DNA from: Mixophyes australis
Taxonomy: Eukaryota; Chordata; Amphibia; Anura; Limnodynastidae
Assembly: GCA_036250195.1 (NCBI GenBank)
Contig: JAVHZZ010000006.1
Coordinates: 190,215,850 to 190,279,849, forward strand
DNA: 64,000 nt
Direction: 5' to 3'
This document shows positions 40,080 through 52,142 of the stretch, in pieces (position 1 is the stretch's first letter; each line of letters opens with the position of its first letter). The position numbers and the translations under genes are program-made. The notes under the pieces were generated by a model. It was not told the origin of the DNA. It made no database searches and worked only from the letters and a program-made list of their open reading frames with translations.

Positions 40080-41090
40080 AATCAGCCCCAATTCCCACAA
40101 AATTATAATCTAGTTAGGTACCTTTCATGTAAAGTGCAGATTACAAACACAACAAACAGGGCCGGATTAAGGGAATGGAGGCCCCTGGGCTAAGGGGCCC
40201 TCCATTCCCCGCGAGGCCCCCAATGTGAGATGTCCGCCGCCCCCCACTCCCCGCGAGGACCCCCCCAAGCACTTACCTGTCAGTGCAGTCCTCCGTCCCG
40301 GCGCGCTGTAAGCTCCTTACTGAGGAGATCTCGCGAGAGTTCATGAACTCTCGCGAGATCTCCTCAGTAAGCAGACTACAGCGCGCCGGGACGGAGGACT
40401 GCACTGACAGTACTCAGCAGCATCGATCGGGCCGGGGGCGCCCCCGCCCCCGACCGATCAATAATGCTGCTGAGGAGTTTGAAGGGCCCCCTGGATGCCC
40501 GAGGCCCCTGGGCTATAGCCCAGTTAGACCTCGGGTTAATCCGGCCCTGACAACAAATTATGTGTGGGAGAATGTGGCCTCTAAGAGGCTGACTAATAGA
40601 CAAAAAGACATTGCATGGATGGCTATCCAGAGATGTCTGCCTCTCAGGACATTCATGCACTCCCGGAACCTGTGCCGATATGTCCACTGCATCACCAGAA
40701 GGGAAACAGCACAGCGTATTTTTTGGGACTGCCCCACTGCACAGGCAATATTGGATGCCTTGGAACATGAACATAAGGACAGTTTGCCCAGAACTTGCCT
40801 TTCATACCATTCAGTATTTTATGGATTATTTCCTGGGACCTACATCATTGGGGCAATCCAGGACGCCTGGATCCTAATGAACTGCTTTAAGGACGCTATT
40901 TGGCTTGCCAGGAATCGCCTCATCTTGAAAAGGGAGAAGATGACTATCCAGGACTGTCGCAGGCTGATCCACAGCCTACTAAGAGACTATTACACCATTG
41001 ACAGTCCTGAGGAAGAGGAAGATGATTAATTTTCTGTCTCTCTCTTCTCCTTCTCCCCCTATGTGTCTGTTTATTCAATATAGCACTGTT
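40080..41090 (+). pseudogene. LINE (L1/Tx1-type) ORF2 C-terminal fragment
   Basis: Reads QNYNLVRYLSCKVQITN before the MITE and TTNYVWENVASKRLTNRQKD after it, then RCLPLRTFMHSRNLCRYVHC, RIFWDCPTAQAILDALEHE, YHSVFYGLFPGTYI and LIHSLLRDYYTIDSPEEEED to the stop at 41027-41029. The pattern resembles the zinc-knuckle domain after LINE reverse transcriptases. The RT and endonuclease are absent. The open frame's apparent start inside the MITE is spurious. Limits are approximate. Confidence 0.65.
40157..40549. mobile_element. Palindromic hAT MITE with exact 8-bp TSD
   Basis: Ends CAGGGCCGGATTAA and TTAATCCGGCCCTG; exact ACAACAAA duplications at 40149-40156 and 40550-40557. The centre (about 40281-40405) is a long near-perfect palindrome with two TCTCGCGAGA motifs (40329-40338 and 40349-40358). 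Its insertion split the LINE frame. Confidence 0.92.
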
Positions 41091-41091
41091 G

Positions 41092-41640
41092 ATTTTGCCT
41101 GCAAATTCAGAAGACAAGCCTGCTTGTCTTCCTATTCAACAATGACTCTTAGCAATGGAGCACTCGTCTTTGGGTGTTACCTATATAAGGCAGTAGAATT
41201 TGCCTGCAAATTAAGAAGACAAGCCTGCTTGTCTTCCTATTCATCAGTGACTTTTAGCAATGGAGCACTCATATTTGGGTGTATATTAGTAGGCCCTACA
41301 CTTATTAGTGCACATTAAGAAAAAAAGCCTGCAAAGACTTGTAGATTGCCATTTCAGCAATGACAAAATTACCAACGCAGCTCTTCTATTTGGGTGTATA
41401 ACTGTATATTAAACCCTATACTTAGTAGTGCAAATTAAGAAAAAAAAAAAGCATGCAAAGACTTGTAGATTACTATTTCAGCAATGACAAAATTACCAAT
41501 GCAGCTCTTCTATTTGGGTGTATAACTGTATATTAGACCCTACACTTTTTAGTGCAAATTCAGAAAAAAGAGTGCAATGACTGGTATATTAGAATTTCAG
41601 CAATGACAAATTCAGCAATGGAGCTTTCTCTAACACTGCT
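41092..41640. repeat. 5' tandem repeats of hAT element 2 (about 110 bp, five copies)
   Basis: Copies share 'agcaatggagcactc', 'tttgggtgtat', 'ccctacactt' and 'agtgcaaatt(a/c)agaaaa'. The position between the promoter end and the body matches the leader repeats of hAT elements 1 and 3. Confidence 0.8.
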
Positions 41641-41646
41641 ACCACG

Positions 41647-42379
41647 TGTCACGAGCCGGGGCTGTATGCCAAATCTTGGCGTGAACTAGCAGCCAGGCGT
41701 GTGCTTTAGATTCTGTGCTCTGTTATTATCCTTGTGGCATAGATGTAGGGACATCCTCCAACACCAGGGGGAGCTCCTATATGATTTAAACTGGTTCACT
41801 TTTATTTTTATACATGCTTCCTGGTTATGTTATTTCCTATGCTAGTTCTAGCTAGTAATTAATTAGCTGCCTCCTGAGGCTGATTCTCAGCCCTACCCTC
41901 CTCTGTCCTGATTGGCTCCTAGTGCTATTTAAGGCAGTGAGATCAGAGCCTCACTGCTGGTTATAGCGTCCTGTTCACAGTTCTGCTGCCTGCTTGTTCT
42001 CTCTCTGCTTGGTGTTAATACCTGTGACTGACTTCCTGTGTATGACCCTCGCTTGTTCCTGGACCTTGAACCTACGCTTCTGACCCTGACCATTTGCTTG
42101 AAAACCAGATTCTGCTCCTCCGTCAGTGGCCCCTGACCTTTCGCTTGTCCCTGGATTCCGAACCTGTGCTTGTGACCTCTGACCTTGGTTTACTCTGCCT
42201 GAACCCCACGCTGCTGTCCGTCAATCACTCCACTCCTGGGTTCTCCTTAGCTGGTATACGATTCTCGACCCTCTGTCAGCCTGCGGCCAAGTCTGTCCCC
42301 ACCACTAGGGGCTCCAGCGAACACCAGGCTTTCGGAGTAGACTCCGAGTTTTATTATGCTGGCTAGGGAGTTCCTAACA
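41647..42379. mobile_element. Solo LTR (Ty3/gypsy-type)
   Basis: Starts TGTCACGAGCCGG and ends TTCCTAACA, flanked by CCACG and CCACC (4 of 5 match). No internal coding region, so it is the product of LTR-LTR recombination. It lies inside hAT element 2. Confidence 0.7.
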
Positions 42380-42892
42380 CCACCCTCCTCTTTCTCTTCT
42401 ATCACTTTGGCTGCCAAACTGCTCTCTACTCTGTCCTACCCCTTCTCTGTCCCTCTCTCAAATAGCACTAGATCGCGGTGGAGGGCGGTATTTATAGATT
42501 CCAAAACTCCCGAGATCTGACGACGTTTTGCCTCGTTTTGAAATCCGAATAGGCGCGAGAGTACTGAACCGACTCGCCCCGGTACTCAGAACCCCAAAGT
42601 TCGGGTGCGTTCAGTTTTCACAAAACCGAGCCCGCCCATCTCTAACTTATATACGATGGAATAATTTTGATATCACACTGTGTTGTATATTAAATATTAT
42701 AAGTGTATGATCAGCTGTTCAGATATATAGGTAACTACAACTATGATAGGAGGCAATATATACCAAAAGAAATGCTTTCATTAGGAATATAATTTATATA
42801 AATTGATGATTATCCCTTTATAATGAATCAAGAAAAGAACCTGGACTGTGGAGCAGTAGAAATGTGTTCTGTGGAGTGACATATCACACTTC

Positions 42893-43538
42893 TCTGTTTG
42901 GCAGTCAGATGGGCAAGTCTGCTTTTGGCGGATGCCAGGAGAACATTACCTGCCTGACTGCATTATGCCAACTGTGAAGTTTGGTGGAGGAGGTGATAAT
43001 AGTATGGGGCTGTTTCTCAGGGTTTGGGCTAGGCCCTTATCTCCACTGAAGGGCAATCTTAATGCTTCAGCATACTGAGTCATTTTGCACAATGCTATGC
43101 TTCCAACTTTGTGGCAACAGTTTGGAAAAGGAAAGGCCCTTTTTTATTCCCACATGACTGTGCCCTAGTGCACAAAGCAAGGACTATAAAGACATGATTA
43201 GATGAGTTCGGTGTGAAAGAACTTGACTGGTCCACACAGAGCCCTAGCCTCAACCCCATCAAACACTTTTGGGATGAACTGGAACTAAGATTACAAACCA
43301 GACCTTCTCATCCAACATCAGTGTCTGACCTCATAAAGGCTCTACAGAATGAATGTGTACAAATTTCCTTATAAACACTCCAACATCTTGTGCAAAGCCT
43401 TCCAAGAAGAGTGGAAGCTGTTATCGCTGCAAAAGGGGGACCAACTCCATATTAAAGTATATGTATTTGAATACAATGTCATTACAGTTCCTGTTGGAGT
43501 AATGGTCAAGCGTCCGAATACTTTTGTCCATATAGTTT
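42893..43538 (+). mobile_element. Tc1/mariner fragment, 5'-truncated
   Basis: The decayed transposase frame includes '...SPSLNPIKHFWDEL' from 'agccctagcctcaaccccatc', the Tc1-type catalytic region. The 3' terminus is 'gaatacttttgtccatatag', a typical inverted end. The 5' half is missing. Confidence 0.75.
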
Positions 43539-44011
43539 ATTTCAGCCCACAAAATTGTTGCCTCCACTGTCTGTAGGTAACAGGTCTACATGTTCAGCAT
43601 ATCTTTTTATCAGGTTTAGTTCTTGTGACAGAATGGACCGCCTATGTCACCCTGTCTGTTGTTGCTGGGAACCGGCTGGGCTTACTTTGCCACCGTTCCC
43701 TTTCGTTATCCCAAATGCACCCTCTTGCCGCAGTAGGAGGGGCTTACAATGCTGCCACCACTGAGCTTCTTCTAGGGCACTCAGAACCACGTTCCTTCTG
43801 GGTAACTGACGCTGCTAGTGTATCTCGTTTCTGGTGTACCCGGGCTGGTACTCCTGACCTCTCACTATAGATCAGGGTTGCTATAGTCGGTGCATTTTAT
43901 ACAGATTTGAACGCAGGCTATTTTTAGAATCAGGATGTAACCTGTTTATCAAAAACATGGATTGAAAAGTCACTAATATTTATACTTCGCTATGAAATTC
44001 TTAAAAACCTT
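43539..44011. other. Possible LTR-like relic
   Basis: 43620-43870 has the GC-rich look of a gypsy LTR ('gttgctgggaaccggctggg'), but no ends or duplication were found. Confidence 0.25.
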
Positions 44012-44016
44012 GCTGT

Positions 44017-44505
44017 TGTAACGATCTGCCTACAGCTTGCTGCTTTGTATTGGCAGCTCCTGCCTCCTGGACTTTATTATTTGTATTTCATTTTATGTGT
44101 TAGCAGCAGTAGCTCTGATCCCCAGAGGTGCTGCTATTGTGCCTGCTTCTTGTGCGTTAGGCGTTAACCTTGCTGCACTAATTATTGCTTGCACCTGGAT
44201 GTTTCCTCTATTTATACCTGTCACTCCCAGCATACATGGCTGGTTATTGTTGTTACTGCCTTCTGGTATGCTTCTGGTTACATGCTGCTTGGGATCTTTC
44301 CATACCTCCTGCTTCCCTGCATCAGCTGTGTACCTGGTGTTTTCTGCAAGTTCATATTACCTCCTGCATTCCTGCATCAGCTTTGTACCCGGTATTTACT
44401 ACAAGCTCATGATTACCTACTGTTTGTACACTTCAGCAAATAAACATTAAGTGTTTTTCACCATATTCGTGGCTCCTAGCTGTCTTCCTGCATTTAACCG
44501 TGACA
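44017..44505 (+). mobile_element. Solo LTR with exact 5-bp TSD
   Basis: Starts TGTAACGATCTGCC and ends ACCGTGACA. Exact GCTGT duplications are at 44012-44016 and 44506-44510. A poly(A) signal AATAAA lies at 44439-44444, and two tandem units of about 59 bp at 44305-44420. The 137-residue open frame here is not a gene. Confidence 0.85.
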
Positions 44506-44510
44506 GCTGT

Positions 44511-45424
44511 GATTTCCTGGATCTTATTTTAGAGGCAGGAGACCCACTAGCAAGTCAAAAGGTCTGACTGGCATGAATACTTCAGACAGTCGCCAAATAC
44601 ACATTCCCACAGAACAACAAAAAACCCCAAAACAAGCCACTTCCCCACATCACAATACACCAAATGCTTGGTAAACACAGGCTCATTGTATCAGATATAT
44701 ACATCAGAAAAAAGGTATTTCCTTTACAAAGGGTAAACAGAAAAAACAAATTTTCTACCCTGGTCTCAGAGATAACGATTTCCTAGCTCACAATATACAC
44801 AATATCAAAAAATAAGAGCATTGGCAATTTATATAAATCAGCGGCCTGCGCTATTTCCTTAAATTTATACCAAAAGTTATTTAATAGTGATCCAGTCACA
44901 GTTCTGCTTTATACATCATGTTGTTATAACAATGTTTCTTGTTCAATTGCTGTAAAAAAATGTCCAGTGTAATTGGTATAGAGATTAAGTGGACTGTGTA
45001 TCACAAGCAACATTGTCAAATAATAACTCACCTGAGATCCATGGTGATTTGTTTATTGAAAGGGAGGTGCTACCGTTTAACTGGGAGTCAGAATAGTTGT
45101 TGTTCAAGAGAAAGAGTTAATGAATACGGTGCACTTAAACAGTTAATATATTATTGTATTATCATATTATACATTAGCTACACTACTCTGCACCAAAATA
45201 AATTCAAATAAAATATAACCTTTATTAAAACAATATCACAATCATCATGTTAAGTTCACCAGCGAAATGTAAAATCTTCTGCTAGTATGCACATTTATTG
45301 AGAGAGAGAAAGAATAAATTCCATTGCAAAGATTATGGGGAAAACCCTCAATAATACATTTTCCCCAGATTCCTCTTGTATGTTTCATGAGGGGTGCTAC
45401 TAATGAACTGACATATATGAGCAC
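44511..45424. other. Intergenic, AT-rich
   Basis: No feature that can be supported. Confidence 0.4.
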
Positions 45425-46057
45425 AAAAGAGGATAGACTAGATGTTCATTAATTTGGTGCACTAGATACCCCAAATACGAAGTGAATATGATAACTAGTA
45501 GAACATCAGTAAATTAAAATATAACTTTTATTGTTGCTGTTAAAATAAGGGTAAAATTAGCGAAATACTGCCAAGGTAGTAACTTGGCAGTACTTAGGAA
45601 GACTAAGTAGTGCCAACTAGAGAGCAATTGTTACTATAAAGATAGTCCCTTTTTCTATTTATATCCAGACTAATAATGGAGGGGACCTAATAGGACCACT
45701 ATATAGTGGAGCCAGCCAGCAAGCTACATTATATATCCATCCATTAGATCACGCCATCAATGAATATCAGATCACTTTCTGTCAAAAGTATCTCTAAAGT
45801 ATCCTAAGAAAAGGAATTAGAAAGAGACTATTATGTATCTATTTGGTTATACAAGAGTGCAGTAGCGGAGCACCCAGTGGTTTAATATACACATTTAATC
45901 ACATTCACTTTATAGTTCGCTAATTTTACCCTTATTTTAACAGCAACAATAAAAGAGTTATATTTTAATTTACTGATGTTCTACTAGTTATCATATTCAC
46001 TTCGTATTTGGGGTATCTAGTGCACCAAATTAATGAACATCTAGTCTATCCTCTTTT
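45425..46057. repeat. Large inverted repeat, 140-bp arms
   Basis: Arms 45425-45564 and 45916-46057 are near-identical reverse complements ('tagatgttcattaatttgg', 'gaacatcagtaaattaaaat', 'taagggtaaaattagcgaa') around a 350-bp loop. It is probably a foldback or MITE-class element; no target duplication was settled. Confidence 0.85.
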
Positions 46058-47978
46058 TTGCTTATGCACATTTATTCACGGACTATGGCATTTATATAAT
46101 GTTAAGGCCTGTCCTAATTTTATAAAAGAAGATCAATTGGCCATATACTCTGATCAAAATAGCACTTGAATAAGTGATACAATATAACTATACTTGCTAA
46201 TTCTTGTCTAGGATGGATCTCTAGAAAAATATAAAAGTTCTACCTAGATGTCTAATGATACATTTTTATAGTATTCCTGCTGCATTGATATCCTCTCTTA
46301 ATTGATAGACTGCGTATATGAGATATTGAGTAGGAGAGAGAAATAATGATCGAATCTGGTTCCTCAATAAGAGCACTAGATAGGAGGAAAAAGGGTTATA
46401 ACTATACTAAACCTCACAGCTCATGAACAACAGGTTAGGTCTATTACTAATAAAGACAGAAAAAGAACTACAATGATTGAGGATACAGAGATATACTCCA
46501 CATAAACACTGACACGCGGTTGCTGAGAACAGCTTTTTCGAGGCCCAAAATTAGGACAGGATGTAGCATTATGTAAATTACATAGTCTGTGTATAAATGT
46601 GTACACTCAGCATATGATATGATTTAATACACGTACACTAGCCGATTTTAAATTTCATTGGTTCATTTAACATGAATTATGGACACTCTCTCCTCCTGCC
46701 AACACCCAATCACAAGGGATCCTACCAGGTTCAGAGCCTTGAGGCTATGAATGCACCTGATTGGACAAGCCACATCTGCATCTTCAGTTTATATGGTTTA
46801 GTGTGAGCTTGAAGGATAACTGATGCTTAGGTGCTAGCAGTATCTGGTTTTCTCCTAAACTGTACTAGGCACAAGCAAGGGTCTTCTGCTGTTGTCCTAC
46901 TTGGGAGATTTCACTGCCTGGATAACATTATTTTCATTTTCTCCTTTTAATGCTTATGGTGGCAACAACTTGGACCATTATATATGAACCATACATAACT
47001 GCAGAGCCAGAGTTGGAATGAAGCCCTCTCAATATAACCGGCGTACCTTGCAGTAGTGTACTAATACTCTTAGGTGGAATCCAATCAATCACTTTTGTAT
47101 TCAAGATAGGTCTATACATGCATATACACTGGGTTATCAAAACCGATCCAGTACTTTCTATGGAGATCTGTTGAAGATGACAATGGACTCTCTCCTCCAG
47201 CAGAAAGAGCTTTAGTGTAATCAGTGTCCTGGATTCAGGTAACAGAGCAATATGAGTAGGGTATGATTTTTGTGTGACTGTGCTGACTTCCAGTAGTTAT
47301 AAGCAGTGGCGCAGAGAAGGGGGACGTGTATAAAGTACAAAGGCTTTCCTTTGGGGTTCTGCATGGTGATGAGGGTGGGGGCGGATGAGCCTCCAGCCCC
47401 ATCCACTGCTGATCTGGATTTTGGTCAATTAAATGGTCACATTGCCTCTAGACTGCGTATGCAACACAGGCTCCTGCTAAAGTTGCACCTGCAGACCGGG
47501 GTTAAGTGTTCTCACACACCCTCAAGCTGCGCATGTAGTGATGGTTTTTGCCAAGGGAGGGAGGTCAATCAGCTGCCACACCAGGACCTAAATTAGCTCA
47601 TGGCTACTCTGGTTATAAGAGATGCAAAGGGTCTTGGTATCACCAAAAACAGGTGTGGCATGGGAGGATTGGGTTGTAGTTTGGGCTGATCAGTAGGTGG
47701 AGTAGTTAAGAGGTGTGACCTAATTATCTCAATTTACCAACCAGAAATGTTGGGGGCGGGGTTTTGCGGTTCTCTTATCAGCCATTTTCCGCAAAGTGTG
47801 GCTAAACGGGACTGATAGAAGCACTGATAGGAAATCTACTGTGCACAGGAAAATATATCTCCCCTCAGTAACAAATGCCTTCAGTTTTGATGTTCTGGCA
47901 ATCTTAACCTTGACATGCATCTATGAATGTTATTAATTGAATTTCTATTAAAAAATGTATTTTAGGTTTAGCGATTAT
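46058..47978. other. Intergenic, nothing recognised
   Basis: About 1.9 kb without a supported coding region or repeat. The short open frames show no family resemblance. Confidence 0.35.
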
Positions 47979-47982
47979 TTAA

Positions 47983-48417
47983 AGCAGCAATCTCATAGAT
48001 TTTTTTTTCTTTAAATATCAAGTTAAGTACATTTAAAGCACACATCTGACATTTTTGTTAGCTATCCTCCTACGAATAATTATCTCCCTTTCAAACTCTA
48101 TCTGGTTGGCAAACAAAATGGCTGCCTGACAGTCATAGTCAGTCTGCTGCACAGACACAGGCTCACAACTTTCAGCATGTCATGTGATGGCAGAGGAGTG
48201 AGAACATGGATTTCACAGTGCAGCCAGAGCTCACTACATTATATGTCATGTGACTGTGGTTGCCATTGTCATCCAGAATCATAAGTCATTATTAGCAGCC
48301 TGAAGAATAAAAACAAAACAAAGGAAAACTGTAAATACCACCATTCTTCTTAGCTGGAAGCATGTCACTGTAAATTATGTTAAAAGTCACCCCTTGCTTT
48401 GTTATGGCATTGCTGCT
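47983..48417. mobile_element. TTAA-flanked MITE (intact copy)
   Basis: Ends AGCAGCAAT and ATTGCTGCT with TTAA on both sides (47979-47982 and 48418-48421). It is non-coding. It is the same family as the DIRS-split copy at 10634-16460. Confidence 0.8.
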
Positions 48418-48717
48418 TTAATGTATTACATGAGAAACAAAAAAGTAGTTATTTTACAACGCGCCTTCTATTTAATATTGTAACGTATACTCAGTGGCCT
48501 CTTTATTAGGTACACCTGCCCATTAATGCAAATATCTCATCAACCAATCATGTGGAAGCAACGCAATGCATAAAAGCATGCAGACATAATCAATGTGGAA
48601 GAAATGTGGTCTAAGAGTCTGTGACTGTAGAATGATTGTTGGTGCGAGACATGGATGATTTGAGTATCACAAAAACTGCTGATCTTCTGGGATTTTCACG
48701 CACAATAGTCTCTAGAG

Positions 48718-48842
48718 GAGGCCTGGCCAAGCGGTGGCTCTCCAGGTGTTGTAAAACTACAAGCCCCAGCATGCTTTTCCAGTAGTCAAAAGCTGGCAAG
48801 GGATGCTGGGACTTGTAGTTTTACAACATCTGGAGAGCCACA
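48718..48842. mobile_element. Palindromic hAT MITE inside the Tc1 element
   Basis: Arms 'ggctctccaggtgttgtaa' and 'tacaacatctggagagcc' enclose a short loop with 'gccccagcatgc'. It interrupts the Tc1 transposase N-terminal region. The right end appears trimmed, so no target duplication is visible. Confidence 0.75.
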
Positions 48843-49541
48843 AGTAAATGCCTTGTTAATGAGAGAGGTCAGAGGAGAATGGCAGATTCATGCTGACAGG
48901 AAAGCGACAGTAAGTCAAGTAACCATGTACTGCAACATATGTATGCATCTCTGAACATACAGCACATCGAACCTTGAAGTGGATGGGTTACAGCAGCAGA
49001 AGACCACACCGGGCTCCACTCCTGTCAGCTACGAACAGGAAAGTGAGGCTACAAGTGGGCACATGTCCACCAAAGCTGGACAGCTGAAGATTGGAAAAAT
49101 GTTGATGGGTCTGACGAATTTCGAGTTCTGCTGCTACATGCAGACAGTAAGGTCAGAATTTTGAGTAAACAACATGAATCCATCCTGCATTGTGTCAACG
49201 GAGCAGATAGGTGGTGGTGGTGTAATGTGTGGGGAATAGTTTCTTGACACACATTAACCTCTTAATACCAACTGAGCATTGTTTAAATGCCCCAGCCTAC
49301 TTGAGTATAGTTATCGATTATGTGCATCCCTTTATGGCTACATCCTACCCATTTTCTAATGGCTAATTCCAGCAGGATAACATGCCATGTCACAAAGCAC
49401 GTCATCTCAAACTGGTTCCATGTACATTACAATGAGTTCAGTGTTGCAAATCGCTTCCACAGATACCAGATCTCAATCTAATGGAGCATCTTTAGGATGC
49501 AGTGGAACAGATTTGCAGCATGAATGCCAAGCAGCAACTGC

Positions 49542-50713
49542 GTCTCCAGTATCACCTCTACGCTGATGACAACTCTACCTCTCTTCCCCTGATCTTTTCC
49601 CCTGCCTCCTCATTTGTATCCGACTGTCTTTCCACCATGTCCTCTTGGATGTCCTCACGCTTTTTTAAAATTAGCATTTCCAAAAACGTACTCATCATCT
49701 TCCCTCCTTCTAGATCCTCATCCCACTTTGATCTCTCTATCACTGTTAACACCACCATCTCATCTGTTCCACAACTCCGCTGTCTTGGCGTCACCCTCGA
49801 CTCCTCCCTCTCTTTTGCCCCTCACAGTCAATGTCTTGTCCAATCCTGTCGTTTCCAACTATGCAACATCACCCGCATCCATCCCTTCCTAACTCAAGAT
49901 GCCAATAAAACCATTATCCACGCACTCATCATTTTCCGTTTTGATTACTGTAATCTTCTCCTCAATGGTCTCTCCCGCTCTCAACTCGCCTCCCTTCATT
50001 CTATACTCAACGCAGCTGCAAGACTCATTTTCCTTTCATGCCGCTCTTCATCTGCTTCCACTCTCTGCCTTGCCTTACACTGGCTCTCTTTCCGCTACAG
50101 AATCCTTTTTAAACTCCTCACCCTCACCTACAAGGCCCTCTCCCACTCTACTGCCCCATATATCTCCAACCTTCTCTCCATCCACACTCCCTGCGATCGG
50201 CCAATGATTGTTGCCTCACCTCCAGTCTGATCACCTCTTCCAGAATTCAAGATTTCCCCCGCGGACTGCCCCCCTCCATTGGAACGACCTCCCACGATCC
50301 ATCTGACTGTCCCCAAATTTGTGCACCTTCAAACGACCACTTAAAGCTAATCTGTTCCTCAAAGCTTACCAGCTAACCATCTCTCCAAGCTTAATCTCCT
50401 CATCTCTCTCTTCCCCGTCTACTTACTAGCTCCACTTGCATTTCATCCCCTCCAGACTCCCCTTTGTGCTAGCTCTGTTTGCCTTCCCTTTAGGATGTAA
50501 GCTCTTACGAGCAGTGCCCTCTTCCCTCCTGTCTCTAGAACTATTCTTCTGCTCCATCTTCTCTGTACTAGCTTTGCTTGGAGCTCTTGGAGTCTTGGTA
50601 TTTCTCGTTTATTGTTCTGTACTGTTTTACCCTGTCTGCTCTGTTTGTTCTCTGTACGACGCGCCTGAAGTCTTGTGGCGCATTATAAATAAATAAAGGA
50701 TAATAGTAATAAT
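49542..50713 (+). mobile_element. L2-type LINE 3' fragment
   Basis: 5'-truncated within the RT at its YADD box. It ends in a non-LTR tail 'ggcgcattataaataaat' followed by TAA-type repeats. The duplication AACTGC (49536-49541 and 50714-50719) marks its insertion into the Tc1 transposase gene, whose frame AKQQL/HDVIMST is restored when the LINE is ignored. Confidence 0.85.
49548..50230 (+). pseudogene. L2-type reverse transcriptase C-terminal half
   Basis: Open for about 230 residues: YHLYADDNSTSLPL (catalytic YADD), LRCLGVTLDSSLSF, FDYCNLLLNGLSRSQL, LNAAARLIF, LALHWLSFRYRILFKLLTL and TYKALSHSTAPYI. This is the conserved thumb and C-terminal pattern of L2/CR1 LINEs. The rest of the C-terminus continues out of frame to about 50390. 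The endonuclease and RT N-terminus are missing. Confidence 0.85.
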
Positions 50714-50871
50714 AACTGCATGATGTTATCATGTCAACATGGATAAGCATCTCTAAGGAATGTTTCCAACAGCCTGTTGAATCCATGCCATGAATAATTC
50801 AGGCTATTCTGGAGCAAATGGAATCCTACCAAACACTAGAAAGGTGTACCTAATAGAGGGGCCACTGTGTA

Positions 50872-51350
50872 TATTGTAATCTTTCAATCATTAATAAAAG
50901 AGCTATTAATAACATTCAGAAATATACAGTATATGTAAAGGTTCCCATACCTTGACATAATTAGTGGTGTTTGGTAAAGTAATAACCTTTGCTAAGTAGG
51001 CCATTCTATCTCTGCTATGTCTTTTACCTTTAGTTTTCTTAAGGAGAAAAGTCTGGCGTACATAGGAAAAATCTTCCCCCCCATGATCACAAGTTTACAA
51101 ATATAACTATATTTCTGATATGCTTCTTAAATATTTGTGAATGTTAGTGTTTTTAGAATTATCACTGATTTCCTCACATAAGAGAAGACCTAAAGCCTAC
51201 ATACACTTTCTAGGTCATTTGTGAAAAGAAGGTCAAATTCAAGGTTTTAAAAGCATTATCAAAACCATTTGTAATGTTCAATACTAATATAGTATTATGA
51301 ATTAAATATCAAAATACTATATAAATGACATGCATTCAAAATAACTCCTG
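50872..51350. other. Intergenic, nothing recognised
   Basis: AT-rich, no feature supported. Confidence 0.35.
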
Positions 51351-51488
51351 GGGGTAAATGTATTAGTCTACAATTCTAGCAGATCGCCGATATTCATTGG
51401 CTTTGCCGGGCAAATTTAGAACGGCAATGTGTTTAAAGGCACATTAATCGGCGATTTGCTAGAACTGCAGATTAATACATTTACCCCC
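51351..51488. mobile_element. Palindromic MITE
   Basis: Inverted ends GGGGGTAAATGTATTA and TAATACATTTACCCCC, with an inner inverted 'ttctagcagatcgccgat' and 'atcggcgatttgctagaa'. Confidence 0.85.
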
Positions 51489-52142
51489 TTATGAACAATC
51501 TTGACTGTTGTTCACAAAATGATTCTAGTAGAAATATGCATGTTGGTCAGAAATTTGCAGGAGAGGCAGCTTCCTTTGGTACAGAGAAACTTGGAGGAAG
51601 GAAGGAACATGCTCAAGTTTCTGTGTTTTATGGGGAAAAAGAAGAAGGGTCTATTTGGATAACGGGAGGGTGATTTATTAACATGATGCTAAGTGGTAAA
51701 TGTGTATTTATCAAACGGAGAAAAGCCCTAAATCCAGGCGTTTTTGCAGGATTTAGGGCTTCTTCCAATTTACCAAAACCCCCAGCCGCAGGCCTCCTTT
51801 ACCAAGGATAGAGGTGGTACACGAACTGCCACTGTCCGGCAATTGCTAATGCCATCTGTTGTCACATAAAAAAAGTTTATCAAAATTAAGCTTTTTTCCA
51901 TATGAAGTTTTTTCCTGTTTTTTAAATTTTCTTTCATTTTTACCTTCATTTTTTTATATTGATCTGGAACTGGTAGCAGAAGTCCAGGCTTCCAGTTCCA
52001 GTGCACATGTGGGAAGCTGGCTCACGCTTACGCTGAATGATAGGAGACTGGCCTGGCGAGCACTAAGACTACTCTTTGCACTAATTTAGATAGTATCTTA
52101 AAGCAGTAGGAGAGGATATAATAGAGGGAGGGGAAAAAGCGA

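Larger units (their letters stand above)
39314..42644 (-). mobile_element. hAT element 2, non-autonomous, exact 8-bp TSD
   Basis: Ends TAGAGATGCTCACTGACC and GGGCGGGTTCGG-type (complement of 42620-42644, finishing CATCTCTA). Exact ACTTATAT duplications lie at 39306-39313 and 42645-42652. Read on the - strand it has a TATA box (complement of 42491-42496), 110-bp tandem repeats (41092-41640), no transposase, an antisense LINE fragment, an antisense 18S-like segment and an AT-rich 3' end with 'gttttggttttgg' repeats. A solo LTR and a palindromic MITE are nested inside. Confidence 0.88.
48490..50869 (+). mobile_element. Tc1/mariner element split by a hAT MITE and an L2 LINE
   Basis: Inverted ends CTCAGTGGCCTCTTTATTAG and, in reverse, CACAGTGGCCCCTCTATTAG, with TA on both outer sides (48488-48489, 50870-50871). 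The transposase relic shows a recognisable 'NMPCHKARHLKLVP' stretch and LNLMEHL.DAVEQICSMNAK, the Tc1 catalytic region. It is non-functional, with two nested insertions. Confidence 0.85.

Noticed and set aside
40283..40549. Start of a 248-residue open frame
   Set aside because: The first part is translated palindromic MITE; only the part after the target duplication (40550 on) belongs to the LINE.
44037..44450. 137-residue hydrophobic open frame, possible membrane protein
   Set aside because: It lies wholly inside a solo LTR with exact 5-bp duplications and has internal tandem repeats.
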